Virus record (IMG/VR): IMGVR_UViG_3300042321_002788
Location: 1-64,000 of that record
Strand: one strand, 5' to 3'
Source of the DNA: a virus
Length of the DNA stretch: 64,000 nt
Part shown: positions 32,915 to 40,300 of the stretch, in pieces
Numbering within the stretch: the stretch's first letter is position 1
Layout: each line of letters begins with the position of its first letter
Made by a program: the position numbers and the translations under genes
The notes under the pieces: generated by a model
What the model was told of the DNA's origin: nothing
Seen by the model: only the letters and a program-made list of their open reading frames with translations
Database searches by the model: none

Positions 32915-33193
32915 ATGACTAATACTATCGAAAATAAATATACATCAAATTTTGTGTCTCCGCCGGGAAAAACCCTTGCTAAAATCCTAAAAGAAAGAAA
33001 AATAACTAAAACTGAATTTGCTAGTCGCATGGAGTTGCCGAAAAAGACTATTAATCAACTCATAAAAGGTAAGGCAGAAATTACTGTTTGTATTGCTTAT
33101 AAAATGGAATTAGCTTTAGGCGTACCTTCTGCTCGTTTCTGGATAGAGTGCGAAAGACTTTATCGAGAGTCTCTAGTAAATCAAATTGATTAG
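32915..33193 (+). CDS. HigA-type Xre antitoxin-like regulator
   Basis: A 92-residue helix-turn-helix protein with the HigA/VapI pattern: SPPGKTLAKILKERKIT, a helix-turn-helix (TEFASRMELPKKTINQLIKGKAEI), then A-x-x-LG-VPSARFWI-x-CERLY. HigA proteins pair with HigB toxins, normally encoded upstream. The upstream gene is LuxR-like, not HigB, and no toxin is visible, so it is an orphan antitoxin, possibly a decoy against the host toxin or a plain regulator. Confidence 0.75.
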   Translation: MTNTIENKYTSNFVSPPGKTLAKILKERKITKTEFASRMELPKKTINQLIKGKAEITVCIAYKMELALGVPSARFWIECERLYRESLVNQID

Positions 33194-33222
33194 AATATTT
33201 TTACAACTGTTAACGAGGATTT

Positions 33223-33420
33223 ATGAATCTGTACCTAATTAGAGATTCAGTTACATCATTTGGTCTTCTTATTGCAGCAGAATCAGAAACAGAGGCTATC
33301 TGGCATTGGTGCATCTATTTTCATAGCAATAACGACAATCCAATCGAAATAGAAGAAATTAACATTAATACTTCTGGTATCGTTTGGAAATGTGGATGGA
33401 CTACTGATACTAACCCCTAA
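33223..33420 (+). CDS. Small unknown protein
   Basis: A 65-residue protein (MNLYLIRDSVTSFGLLIAA ... WKCGWTTDTNP) with a good AACGAGGAT ribosome binding site. Its stop overlaps the terminase stop by 11 bases, tail to tail. Proteins with this start (a strand ending in AA-x-SE-x-EAI) are known as small phage hypotheticals. Confidence 0.6.
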   Translation: MNLYLIRDSVTSFGLLIAAESETEAIWHWCIYFHSNNDNPIEIEEININTSGIVWKCGWTTDTNP

Positions 33421-36286
33421 AACCGCTCCTAAACCGATTAACAGGAGCAGAAGTAATAATCGTGCTAATAACCTTTTCATGTCCCTGAAACTCATTTTCA
33501 AGGGAATAAAATGCTCCCGATAGGCTATCTACAATGTCATTGGTCGGAGGTGTTTTCTTACTGCCATCAAAACCCTGACAGGCATTTAAAAACCGAGTGT
33601 TCCACGTCCCATCTCTTAAGATAAAGATTTGTCCCCGACTAGCTGCCGTGGCTACTGGTAAAGCTCGTGTTAGCTTATCCCCTTGAGGTGCTATCGCTCT
33701 AATATCATGATTCGGATGATTTTCCCTAATTACATTAGTAATGGTATTCTCAACAAATTTACCGCTCGACCCCCCTTCTTGCTCCCATCTTACAGCTACA
33801 GTTTTCCCATCCAATTCAGCAGTATTTTTAAGCATTAATTCCACTTCCCCGACCTTTTTCTGCTCACAGATATTATCGGCAATCACATAAGTAAATTCCT
33901 TAATCTCAGTTGAATCTGACAGTGTATTTTTAACTCTTTGGTATTTATAAACAAGAGTCCCACTGGTGTAACAGTGATAGTTTTCAGCATTTTCTTTAGC
34001 AGTTGCCGCTAAATCCCAAAACCTCACTTTACCTATTAACTTCCAATCATCGGGTACTTTATCGAGAATCTCAAACCAAGTCCGATCAAATACCGTACCA
34101 GCTTCGTATTTAACTTTCCAGTTACCCCTGAGAAGTCTTTCCCGCTCAATAGGATGTAAAGCGTAAAGGTTAGCCAAATAGGTAGGGTTAACCCTAATTA
34201 AAGCTGGATTATCAAAAATCGTAGCTGGAATAAAAGTAAAACTCTTAATCAGTTTATCTGGTGTAATATTAGTATCTATATTTGATAAAAACTTTTCTCT
34301 TTTATCTTTAGGAATAAGGTCAAAAAGTTCATCTTTAAGACTAAATTTATCGATTAGTTCTTCTTTAGTATCAGCCCAATGGACTACACCTCCTTGCCTA
34401 ACAAAATATCGAACTATTCCCCCTCTTTCTTCAATAGCATACCCAGTCTTAGGGTCGATCCACCAAGAGATAAAACTAGCTACCCAAGAGTCAGCGTCAG
34501 GGTTACAGGTTGCCCTAACTGCGGGTTTAATGCCTGATACCGAACGGTTTCTAGAGAGAAGATAGAAAAATTGCTCCTCTGTAAAGTGAGTTAATTCATC
34601 AAAACCTATCCTTGCAATTTGTCCCCCTTGATAAACATAGACAGTTTTTTCGTATTGTAAATGTCTAAAAGATATTTTCGATCCAAATGGAAATCGCCAC
34701 CCCGGAGGCTTTTCAATAAAATTACCTTTCACTGCTTGATAGATTTTTTGGCTTTCATCTATTAGTCCACCCGCTTGAGTAAATTCAGGATACGTCCGAC
34801 GAAATATAACAGCCCGATAGTCAGGATTGCTAATAAATTCTTGACGGGCAAAATCAATTAATAGCCCGGCACTATTATGCGTAACTATATAATCATCTGT
34901 TAAATAAAGATGATTTGGATTGCTAACAGTAATACAACGAGCGTAATCAATTTCAGTTGGTTCGATAGAAACAATTCTTTTACCCGGCCAACTTGATCCC
35001 CCATTAAATTGTCCAAGCATTTTCGCTCGTTCAACTTTACGCGGCAAACTAAAAAGTAATTCAAGGTGATTTCCCTCAACAGCCACGACGTAAGCTGTAC
35101 GACCATCTAAATGCTCCTCTTTATATCTATATTTTGGTTGTCTTTTCGTAATCTTAGCCATATAACCCAAAGAACGAACCAAAGAAGCTACCTGAATAGC
35201 CAAATCTTTACTGGTTGTGCAATAGGAAACTTCTCTTTTTTTGTCTCCAACAGTTCCATCTGTATCAAAAAGACCTTGAGCAAACGCATAACGAAAATCA
35301 AGAGATGCCGATAAATAGCCGTCGGGAAATACTTTTTCCCACGCTCTTTTTCCTTTATATTCATTGTTGCTTATCCAAGACTTAACCCATTGAACTTTTG
35401 TCGCGTTGACGGATAAAACTTCTAAACGGTTATCTTTTATTGGTGTTCGTGTTTTAACGGTAGCTTCTTTCCCTAAAATATCAACGAGTTTATCAGCAAT
35501 AAATCTATCAGAAGTTGTTACGATAATTGAATCACTACAATAAGAACCATCGCCTATTAAACAACCGTAGAAATAGGCTCTGCCAGTATCAGACCTGTTA
35601 AGTGCCGTAAATTGCAATGGCGCGTTAACTGGAACAATAAACCGTCTTCCTTTGCTAATCTCAGTAATCAACCAATTAGTATCCCTAACCCTTGCTCTTG
35701 TAATGTAATTAGTATTCCATCCTCTAGGTGTCAGATTCTCCTCAATTCGATTAATCCCGTTACTGGACTTCCTGCGGCTATTACGGCGAGATTCCCAAAA
35801 AGACCATAAATGATCGCCACAGCATTCTGTACTTGTACCGTCTTCAAAAGAAACCCGATAAAATTGTTTGAATCCCTGTTCGTGAATTTGGATGATTTCT
35901 TGATACTGACCATCAGGATTCATAATCTTATCCCCGACTTTAAGATCAGAGAAGTCGATCCATTGACCGCTCCATCCCAAGACCTTTGAATCTTTCATTT
36001 GTGATTCATTAAAACTACTATTATATGATAATAGTCTTTTCCCTAAAAGCGCATCCGCCATAGAAAGCATTTTATCTCGAATCGCTTTTCCTGTCTTGGA
36101 TGCACGCCCTGCTTTTCCACTTCCTGCGCCTCCGCCATAGAAGATTACATCAGCGTCAATTTCCCCAAATAAAGCTTGTTTTCCCTCTTGTAATTGAGGA
36201 AAAACAATTTCTTCTTTGGTGTTAACAAGTCGATATTTTTCGGTCGCTGTTTTTATCTTAGATAGATTTCTATAAGATAGTTTCAT
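33410..36286 (-). CDS. terL: Terminase large subunit with intein
   Basis: A 958-residue precursor; removal of the 413-residue intein (residues 59-471) leaves 545, normal for TerL. The ATPase Walker A is split by the intein: GGAGSGK (52-58) before and SAGLLID after. Walker B is IGFDELTHF. The nuclease domain has KVRFWDLAAT, then RWEQEGGS and NDIVDSL as the acidic RuvC-like motifs. TerL cuts concatemers and pumps DNA into the prohead through the portal, which here is 30 kb away on the opposite strand. TerS overlaps its start by 17 bases. Without splicing the ATP site cannot form. Confidence 0.95.
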   Translation of the reverse strand: MKLSYRNLSKIKTATEKYRLVNTKEEIVFPQLQEGKQALFGEIDADVIFYGGGAGSGKAGRASKTGKAIRDKMLSMADALLGKRLLSYNSSFNESQMKDSKVLGWSGQWIDFSDLKVGDKIMNPDGQYQEIIQIHEQGFKQFYRVSFEDGTSTECCGDHLWSFWESRRNSRRKSSNGINRIEENLTPRGWNTNYITRARVRDTNWLITEISKGRRFIVPVNAPLQFTALNRSDTGRAYFYGCLIGDGSYCSDSIIVTTSDRFIADKLVDILGKEATVKTRTPIKDNRLEVLSVNATKVQWVKSWISNNEYKGKRAWEKVFPDGYLSASLDFRYAFAQGLFDTDGTVGDKKREVSYCTTSKDLAIQVASLVRSLGYMAKITKRQPKYRYKEEHLDGRTAYVVAVEGNHLELLFSLPRKVERAKMLGQFNGGSSWPGKRIVSIEPTEIDYARCITVSNPNHLYLTDDYIVTHNSAGLLIDFARQEFISNPDYRAVIFRRTYPEFTQAGGLIDESQKIYQAVKGNFIEKPPGWRFPFGSKISFRHLQYEKTVYVYQGGQIARIGFDELTHFTEEQFFYLLSRNRSVSGIKPAVRATCNPDADSWVASFISWWIDPKTGYAIEERGGIVRYFVRQGGVVHWADTKEELIDKFSLKDELFDLIPKDKREKFLSNIDTNITPDKLIKSFTFIPATIFDNPALIRVNPTYLANLYALHPIERERLLRGNWKVKYEAGTVFDRTWFEILDKVPDDWKLIGKVRFWDLAATAKENAENYHCYTSGTLVYKYQRVKNTLSDSTEIKEFTYVIADNICEQKKVGEVELMLKNTAELDGKTVAVRWEQEGGSSGKFVENTITNVIRENHPNHDIRAIAPQGDKLTRALPVATAASRGQIFILRDGTWNTRFLNACQGFDGSKKTPPTNDIVDSLSGAFYSLENEFQGHEKVISTIITSAPVNRFRSGFRG
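34874..36112 (-). other. Class 3 intein with LAGLIDADG endonuclease
   Basis: A 413-residue intein inserted between Lys and Ser of the Walker A loop. The first intein residue is Ala, not Cys or Ser, so the normal first splicing step is impossible. The class 3 signature is present: Trp103 in block B (CCGDHLW), Cys393 in block F (YARCITV), Thr411 in block G (IVTHN), with Asn413 and the +1 Ser. KVGDKIMNPDG is a block A-like segment set 50 residues in, so the N-terminus is longer than usual. FYGCLIGDGSY and FAQGLFDTDGTV are the two LAGLIDADG motifs of a homing endonuclease. Confidence 0.9.
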
Positions 36287-36959
36287 CTTCTAAATTACCT
36301 TTATCTGTTGGCTGTCCTATCAGGTTCCCGTCGGGGTCGATTGCGGCCAACCCATTTTTTTGTAAAATACTAATAGCATATTCTACAGTGTCAAGCCCTA
36401 ATGCCTTTTCTACTATTTCCGTGACAGCTTTAGTCATGATCACAGCGTCTTTATGACTCCAATTACCGTTAGGATCATCTAGCGAACGATTGTTTATCTC
36501 TTCGCTTTTTTCGAGTGTTCTAAACGCATTCCTTATGCTTTTATCTGTTATTTGCTTTAAAATTCCATCTCTATAAGCCTCTTGATCTTGTATCTTTTTA
36601 AGCCAATATGCTTTAGCTCGATCTTCCCATCGATACATTTTATAGGCTAATTGCCATTGTTCCGGAATAGTAATACTGCGTTTACTTTCAGTTTTTGGAA
36701 TATCTTCACCTGCCGACGCAGCGCAATCATTAAAAGCACGATTTAATGATCTGTACCCCGCGGGAAGATGGACATAAAAAGCTTGAAATTTTTCAAACCA
36801 TTGGGCCATTTCGTAGGGTTGTCTTTCCCAAATGGGATAATGCCCAAACTCGATAGGTACGTTTGGTATTAGATTATCAAACCGACTAGCCTTGCCTGAT
36901 ACAGGGCTTTTAGGGGTTGGCGTTGAGTTATTTGGGGGTACTTTTTTTCGTCTTGGCAT
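36270..36959 (-). CDS. terS: Terminase small subunit candidate
   Basis: A 229-residue protein directly upstream of and overlapping terL by 17 bases. Basic, Pro-rich N-terminus, then YRWEDRAKAYWLKKIQDQEAYR and helical regions suited to oligomerisation (VIMTKAVTEIVEKALGL). TerS rings bind the phage pac or cos site and recruit TerL. The helix-turn-helix is not obvious, so position is the main evidence. Confidence 0.65.
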   Translation of the reverse strand: MPRRKKVPPNNSTPTPKSPVSGKASRFDNLIPNVPIEFGHYPIWERQPYEMAQWFEKFQAFYVHLPAGYRSLNRAFNDCAASAGEDIPKTESKRSITIPEQWQLAYKMYRWEDRAKAYWLKKIQDQEAYRDGILKQITDKSIRNAFRTLEKSEEINNRSLDDPNGNWSHKDAVIMTKAVTEIVEKALGLDTVEYAISILQKNGLAAIDPDGNLIGQPTDKGNLEDETIL

Positions 36960-37222
36960 TAAATTAAAATGTAATCTCCATTAATCAATATTATGCCAAA
37001 TTGATAAGTTTTGTGCCGTGTAAACAAAAAATAAACCGATAAAATTAAGTTGATCTAAAGGGAGAACCTTTTATAGTAGTTAAAAATGCTTAGTGATATT
37101 CTCAACGGTGATAATCAATAAGAATGGACGTATAACAACCAAATATGCTGAAAATCGGCAATAAATCGGATACTCAATCAGTCCAGTACAAAAGTATCCA
37201 CAGTGACACTTGATAAACTGTC

Positions 37223-37249
37223 ACTCTTTGGTAATTGTTACCAAAGAGT
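37223..37249. repeat. 12-bp inverted repeat over a stop codon
   Basis: ACTCTTTGGTAA and TTACCAAAGAGT, separated by 3 bases, form a perfect hairpin that contains the stop codon of 37238-37621. A second inverted repeat (AGTGACA/TGTCACT) precedes it at about 37201-37224. There is no T-run on the minus strand. The rest of 36960-37237 holds no gene that I can see. Confidence 0.65.
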
Positions 37250-37621
37250 TCGAGTATTGTATCTTTCATAGTAGCTACCTTCCACTAAAAAGTTTGAAGC
37301 TATTGCCACGACCAGCATAAAAAGATCATGGTTTTCTGAAAGACATTTAGGAATAGAAATGCCTGTTACTATTAAAAACATATTTGTTGCTATATTGAAT
37401 TTAAGCTGATCCAACCAATTACGTTTTTTAATTGGGTTTTGTATGTTACTTAGCACTAAATCCATTTTACCATTCTTGATAGTTTTATCATAAAAATTTT
37501 TCAATACCGTTGATTTAGGGTTTTGCCTTGCTTCGTTTACTAAATCATTAACATATTTCTTGGCTTCATCAGGTAAATTAAGAAATTTGTCTTGAACTTT
37601 CATTGCGCGTTGAATATCCAT
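37238..37621 (-). CDS. Membrane protein of unknown function
   Basis: A 127-residue protein with two membrane segments near the C-terminus (FNIATNMFLIVTGISI and LFMLVVAIASNFLVEG). The N-terminal 75 residues are helical and charged. The stop lies within a 12-bp inverted repeat. No family is recognised. It ends a minus-strand run from 38658. Confidence 0.6.
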   Translation of the reverse strand: MDIQRAMKVQDKFLNLPDEAKKYVNDLVNEARQNPKSTVLKNFYDKTIKNGKMDLVLSNIQNPIKKRNWLDQLKFNIATNMFLIVTGISIPKCLSENHDLFMLVVAIASNFLVEGSYYERYNTRTLW

Positions 37622-37649
37622 AAATTTAGAACCTGTAAACTTAGGTTTA

Positions 37650-37910
37650 TTATATCAAATTATTTCGTTTTAGATAATCTGTGTAAACGTCTGTTCCCAT
37701 TATTTTCAAAAAATCAATGCAGTCGTTTACATAAAGCCCGTAAGCGGGAACCGCGTCCCAATAATGATAAAAATGATAAAGGTCAATAACTTTGCTGCCT
37801 AAAGTGTACAAAGTCTCTCCTGTAATTCTATCATCAATCTCTTTTACAATTGTTTCGATTTTTTTAACCGATGCAATTTCGCCAGCAAAGATGTTTTTTA
37901 TTAATCGCAT
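37650..37910 (-). CDS. Small unknown protein
   Basis: An 86-residue protein rich in Tyr and Asp (VIDLYHFYHYWDAVPAYGLYVND). Its start adjoins the stop of 37911-38246. No family is recognised. It may belong with its neighbour, which has a zinc ribbon. Confidence 0.5.
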   Translation of the reverse strand: MRLIKNIFAGEIASVKKIETIVKEIDDRITGETLYTLGSKVIDLYHFYHYWDAVPAYGLYVNDCIDFLKIMGTDVYTDYLKRNNLI

Positions 37911-38246
37911 TTATTTAAACCAGACAAACCTGTGATGGCAGTCCTGACAATAAAATTGCCTATTTCCTGCTTTAGTATCGGGTAATTGGTGAAGATTGTG
38001 ACTGTGGCACTTGGGACAATGTTTTTCCTCTGGGGGAAGCGATTCCCCCAATTCCAAACACCGATAAACTTTATAAACGGCGCGGCGGACTTGTTCTTGT
38101 TGCACGCCTAACTTTTCGGCTAATTTTTTACTAGCTTTGTACCGATAAAGCTTGTGCTTTTCGGTAAGGGGCAAAGGAAGAATTCCGTAGAAATCAGCCC
38201 ATGCCCGATAAATGTTAGCTTGTCTTGCTGTAATTGGCATGATCAA
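37911..38246 (-). CDS. HTH plus zinc-ribbon protein
   Basis: A 111-residue protein. Residues 5-65 (ITARQANIYRAWADFYG ... LGVQQEQVRRAVYKVYRCLELG) match the helix-turn-helix-like protein at 39033-39278. The C-terminus has CPKCHSHNLHQLPDTKAGNRQFYCQDCHHRFV, the InsA-type zinc ribbon of IS1-family proteins. No transposase follows. The pairing of a DNA-binding N-terminus with an IS1-like ribbon suggests a DNA-binding regulator. Confidence 0.65.
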   Translation of the reverse strand: MIMPITARQANIYRAWADFYGILPLPLTEKHKLYRYKASKKLAEKLGVQQEQVRRAVYKVYRCLELGESLPPEEKHCPKCHSHNLHQLPDTKAGNRQFYCQDCHHRFVWFK

Positions 38247-38300
38247 AACTGTAATACTTCTAATAATCTTCTCTCAATTGCTGAAAGTCAATCAAGCCTC

Positions 38301-38332
38301 TGATAACTGGTAACTGATAACTGATAACTGAC
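38301..38332. repeat. Heptamer repeat, reverse orientation
   Basis: TGATAACTGG then TAACTGATAACTGATAACTG: four or more tandem copies of the AGTTATC heptamer read on the minus strand. It lies right after the stop of the minus-strand gene 38332-38658. Confidence 0.75.
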
Positions 38333-38658
38333 TAAGTGTAATCATAAAGCATTTCATTATATTCTTTTTGAGCTTCGTTAATAAGTTGAAAAAGATTTTC
38401 ATTTACTTCTAGCCAGTAGTCCATCCGATCAGTTACCCTTTGATTAGTTTCCAAATCTGTCACGATTTCAGGCTCGTATTTAAGATGTACTCCATTCCAT
38501 AATCTATTTTTCCCATAGCCCTTTAAACCACCAGTCTCTTTTTTTAGAAATAATAAATATTGTACTTTCTCTCTTTTGAGAGATAGTCCCTCATCTGGCC
38601 AAGAAACTGGAAAAGTTGAGTATTTCTCTGTGATTAATTTTGTTTCTAGCGTGTTCAT
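38332..38658 (-). CDS. Unknown protein (108 aa)
   Basis: A 108-residue protein, helical with many Tyr and Leu residues (VTDRMDYWLEVNENLFQLINEAQKEYNEML, quoted in part). ATTTTGATC region upstream gives only a weak ribosome binding site, but an AGGAGATC lies 12 bases from the start. No family is recognised. Confidence 0.5.
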   Translation of the reverse strand: MNTLETKLITEKYSTFPVSWPDEGLSLKREKVQYLLFLKKETGGLKGYGKNRLWNGVHLKYEPEIVTDLETNQRVTDRMDYWLEVNENLFQLINEAQKEYNEMLYDYT

Positions 38659-38773
38659 TTTGATCTCCTATTTGTCCATACTTTAATCTAATCACCTATT
38701 CTGACATCGTGGGGGTTAGATTATGCCACTTTATAAAGTGTCACACTTTGCCAACTATCTGAAAATTATCATG

Positions 38774-38988
38774 ATATATTTAAAATATAAGCACTAAACC
38801 AAGTGCATCCATTAATTAGAGCCTCCATAAGCTACTGGGCGGATCAGTAACCGATTTGAAATAGTAGTCGGCTGGTGAGACTGGTTAATGAGTCGTTCTA
38901 AGCTTGCTGGTGTAATTCCAGTAACCGATTTGAAATAGTAGTCGGCTGACGCACGCACTTGGTCTAGTGCTTATTACTTTAAATATAT
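38774..38988. ncRNA. Structured element: long closing stem, two 30-base repeats
   Basis: About 33 bp of imperfect inverted repeat (38774-38806 with 38955-38988), including a 20-bp core with one mismatch (left core ATAAGCACTA, AACCAAGTGC), encloses 148 bases. Inside are two exact 30-base direct repeats (38845-38874 and 38919-38948), 44 bases apart. Each contains ACCGA ... TCGG that can form a hairpin, and each follows a smaller hairpin (ACTG/CAGT or CTGG/CCAG). CATTAATTAG (38810) can pair with CTGGTTAATG (38881). No open frame explains the sequence. Candidates: a structured RNA, a short mobile inverted-repeat element or a minimal two-repeat CRISPR-like unit. I cannot match it to a known family. 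Confidence 0.65.
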
Positions 38989-39032
38989 TCTTAGTTACTC
39001 TAGCGATTTACTGTCACTGGATTTGGGCAAAA

Positions 39033-39278
39033 GTGATAACACCTAGACAAGCCTACATCTATCTGGTGTGGGCAAAAAACAATAATCTTGACCCAGTGCC
39101 TGTTACTTCCCGGCATCGGAACTATCGCTTTAGAGTGGCATCAACTACAGCAGAATTAGGAATAGGTAAAGAACGAGTTAGACAAGTTCTGGCTAAAGTC
39201 CTTGAACTGCTATCAAAAGGAAACCAAATTGAGGAGGCAACCGACCTAATACTACAAGAGTACAAAAAATTTAATTAA
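39033..39278 (+). CDS. HTH-like protein, paralog of the 37.9 kb gene without ribbon
   Basis: An 81-residue protein from GTG 39033 (ITPRQAYIYLVWAKNNNLDP), chosen because it aligns with the start of the gene at 37911-38246. An earlier GTG at 38967 lies inside the inverted repeat of the structured element and is less likely. ELGIGKERVRQVLAKVLELL has a helix-turn-helix look. It lacks the zinc ribbon of its relative. The structured element lies directly upstream and a strong terminator directly downstream. Confidence 0.5.
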   Translation: MITPRQAYIYLVWAKNNNLDPVPVTSRHRNYRFRVASTTAELGIGKERVRQVLAKVLELLSKGNQIEEATDLILQEYKKFN

Positions 39279-39280
39279 TC

Positions 39281-39308
39281 AAAACCCGTCAATTGATTGA
39301 CGGGTTTT
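39281..39308 (+). terminator. Rho-independent terminator
   Basis: A perfect 13-bp stem (AAAACCCGTCAAT with ATTGACGGGTTTT) with a 2-base loop, two bases after the stop of 39033-39278, ending in TTTTTA. Confidence 0.85.
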
Positions 39309-39310
39309 TA

Positions 39311-39345
39311 GTTAATATTGCTAACAGATTGTTAGCAATATTAAC
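39311..39345. repeat. 16-bp perfect inverted repeat
   Basis: GTTAATATTGCTAACA and its exact complement around GAT. It follows the terminator. Next to it (39346-39400) lies a decayed copy of the array unit (AAAGTATTGATATATATA ... TTTGTTGCTACTGTTAA), so it marks the beginning of the second repeat module. Its origin or operator function is unknown. Confidence 0.75.
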
Positions 39346-39429
39346 AGTGAAAAGTATTGATATATATACGTTTTATTAGTTTGTTGCTACTGTTAATAGG
39401 TTTTCCGATTCTCGTTTTTTTGTGTCCAG

Positions 39430-39463
39430 ATTCCCTAATATAGAAAATTCTATATTAGGGAAT
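39430..39463. repeat. 16-bp perfect inverted repeat
   Basis: ATTCCCTAATATAGAA and its exact complement around AA. It lies 85 bases upstream of the regulator-like gene at 39548. The arms are AT-rich and could bind a dimeric regulator or form a cruciform. Confidence 0.75.
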
Positions 39464-39497
39464 AATTGATTATTTAATGTAGTACAACATTAATATG

Positions 39498-39515
39498 CCC
39501 TCGTTGACGCGAGGG
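39498..39515 (+). promoter_or_regulatory. Leader hairpin, paralogous to 27986-28001
   Basis: CCCTCG and CGAGGG around TTGACG, 32 bases before the start at 39548. The flanks AATATG before and GACTAACCA after match those in front of 27967 on the other strand, while the stem bases differ in a paired way. Confidence 0.6.
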
Positions 39516-39547
39516 ACTAACCAAGTCAACCTACTGTAGAGGCTAAT

Positions 39548-40252
39548 ATGGCTGATCTAATTTTACAACGTTTTGATCACGACGGCATCGAGCTAATTAT
39601 CGACACTCAGACCGGTGAAAGCTTTGCCTCAATCAAAGGATATGCTCGTATGCCTGGGAAAAGCCACAACGCTATCACTATGCGATTAAACCGGCTATCT
39701 AAAGAAGATAGCAAGGGGGTAACTTCTGAATCTCCAAATCACCCTCAAATTCAAACAGGGAGCGGGTTACAAGGGGGTAACACAATGGGGTTAGGATTAG
39801 GATTGCTAAAACAGGCTCAAATTCAAACAGAGGGCGGGTTGCAAGGGGTCTATCTAATCCCAGAAGACCTAATCTGTAAGTGGTTGCCAAAGGATAATCC
39901 TGAGTTAGCCTCTCAAGTGCTTAAGCTAGGAGTCCGATTATTCCTTCACACATTAGCTGGTTTTTGCGTCAAGAGCGAGGCAATTAAAGAGGTAAGGCAA
40001 CTTGAGAGCCAAATCGTCAAACTAAGCGAAGAGAAGCAAATACTAGAGGAGTTGATCAAAACTCAAAAGATTATGATCGCTGACTTTAGCAGTAAAAACT
40101 CGATGCTTGACTATAAGCGGCTAGTGATCGAAGAATTACACGCTGAAAAAGAGCGCGATATAGCTAAATTCAACCTACTCGAAACCGAACGAGAAAAAGC
40201 ACGGGGATGGCGAGGCGGTCGAATGCTCATGAGAAACGATAAAAAACGGTAA
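39548..40252 (+). CDS. Cyanobacterial phage-regulator-like protein, full length
   Basis: A 234-residue protein. The N-terminal 60 residues (LQRFDHDGIELIID, FASIKGYARMPGKSHNAITMRLN) resemble a helix-turn-helix reader; residues 100-145 hold GLQGVYLIPEDLICKWLPKDNPELASQVLKLGVRLF, quoted in part; residues 150-215 form a coiled coil. The family is scattered through cyanobacteria and phages with no proven function; antirepressor-like roles are a guess. Compared with the truncated paralog at 27650-27967 it has an insert of about 25 residues flanked by repeats of QIQT-x-x-GLQG. A terminator and hairpin array follow. Confidence 0.65.
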   Translation: MADLILQRFDHDGIELIIDTQTGESFASIKGYARMPGKSHNAITMRLNRLSKEDSKGVTSESPNHPQIQTGSGLQGGNTMGLGLGLLKQAQIQTEGGLQGVYLIPEDLICKWLPKDNPELASQVLKLGVRLFLHTLAGFCVKSEAIKEVRQLESQIVKLSEEKQILEELIKTQKIMIADFSSKNSMLDYKRLVIEELHAEKERDIAKFNLLETEREKARGWRGGRMLMRNDKKR

Positions 40253-40269
40253 AAATACCTAAACCCATA

Positions 40270-40299
40270 TAAACCTCCTATGGACTTATAGGGGGTTTA
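40270..40299 (+). terminator. Rho-independent terminator
   Basis: A 12-bp stem (TAAACCTCCTAT with ATAGGGGGTTTA, one G-T pair, loop of 6) 17 bases after the regulator-like gene. It matches in position the terminator at 27401-27429 of the mirror module. Confidence 0.75.
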
Positions 40300-40300
40300 T

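Noticed and set aside
33283-33501. Minus-strand frame with a Leu-rich membrane-like segment overlapping the terL 3' end
   Set aside because: It overlaps both terL and the convergent small gene at 33223, lacks a ribosome binding site, and its Leu run is a by-product of the other frames.
38845-38948. Calling the two 30-base repeats a CRISPR array
   Set aside because: Only two repeats, a 44-base spacer, no cas genes, and the whole is enclosed in a long inverted repeat. Kept only as one hypothesis.
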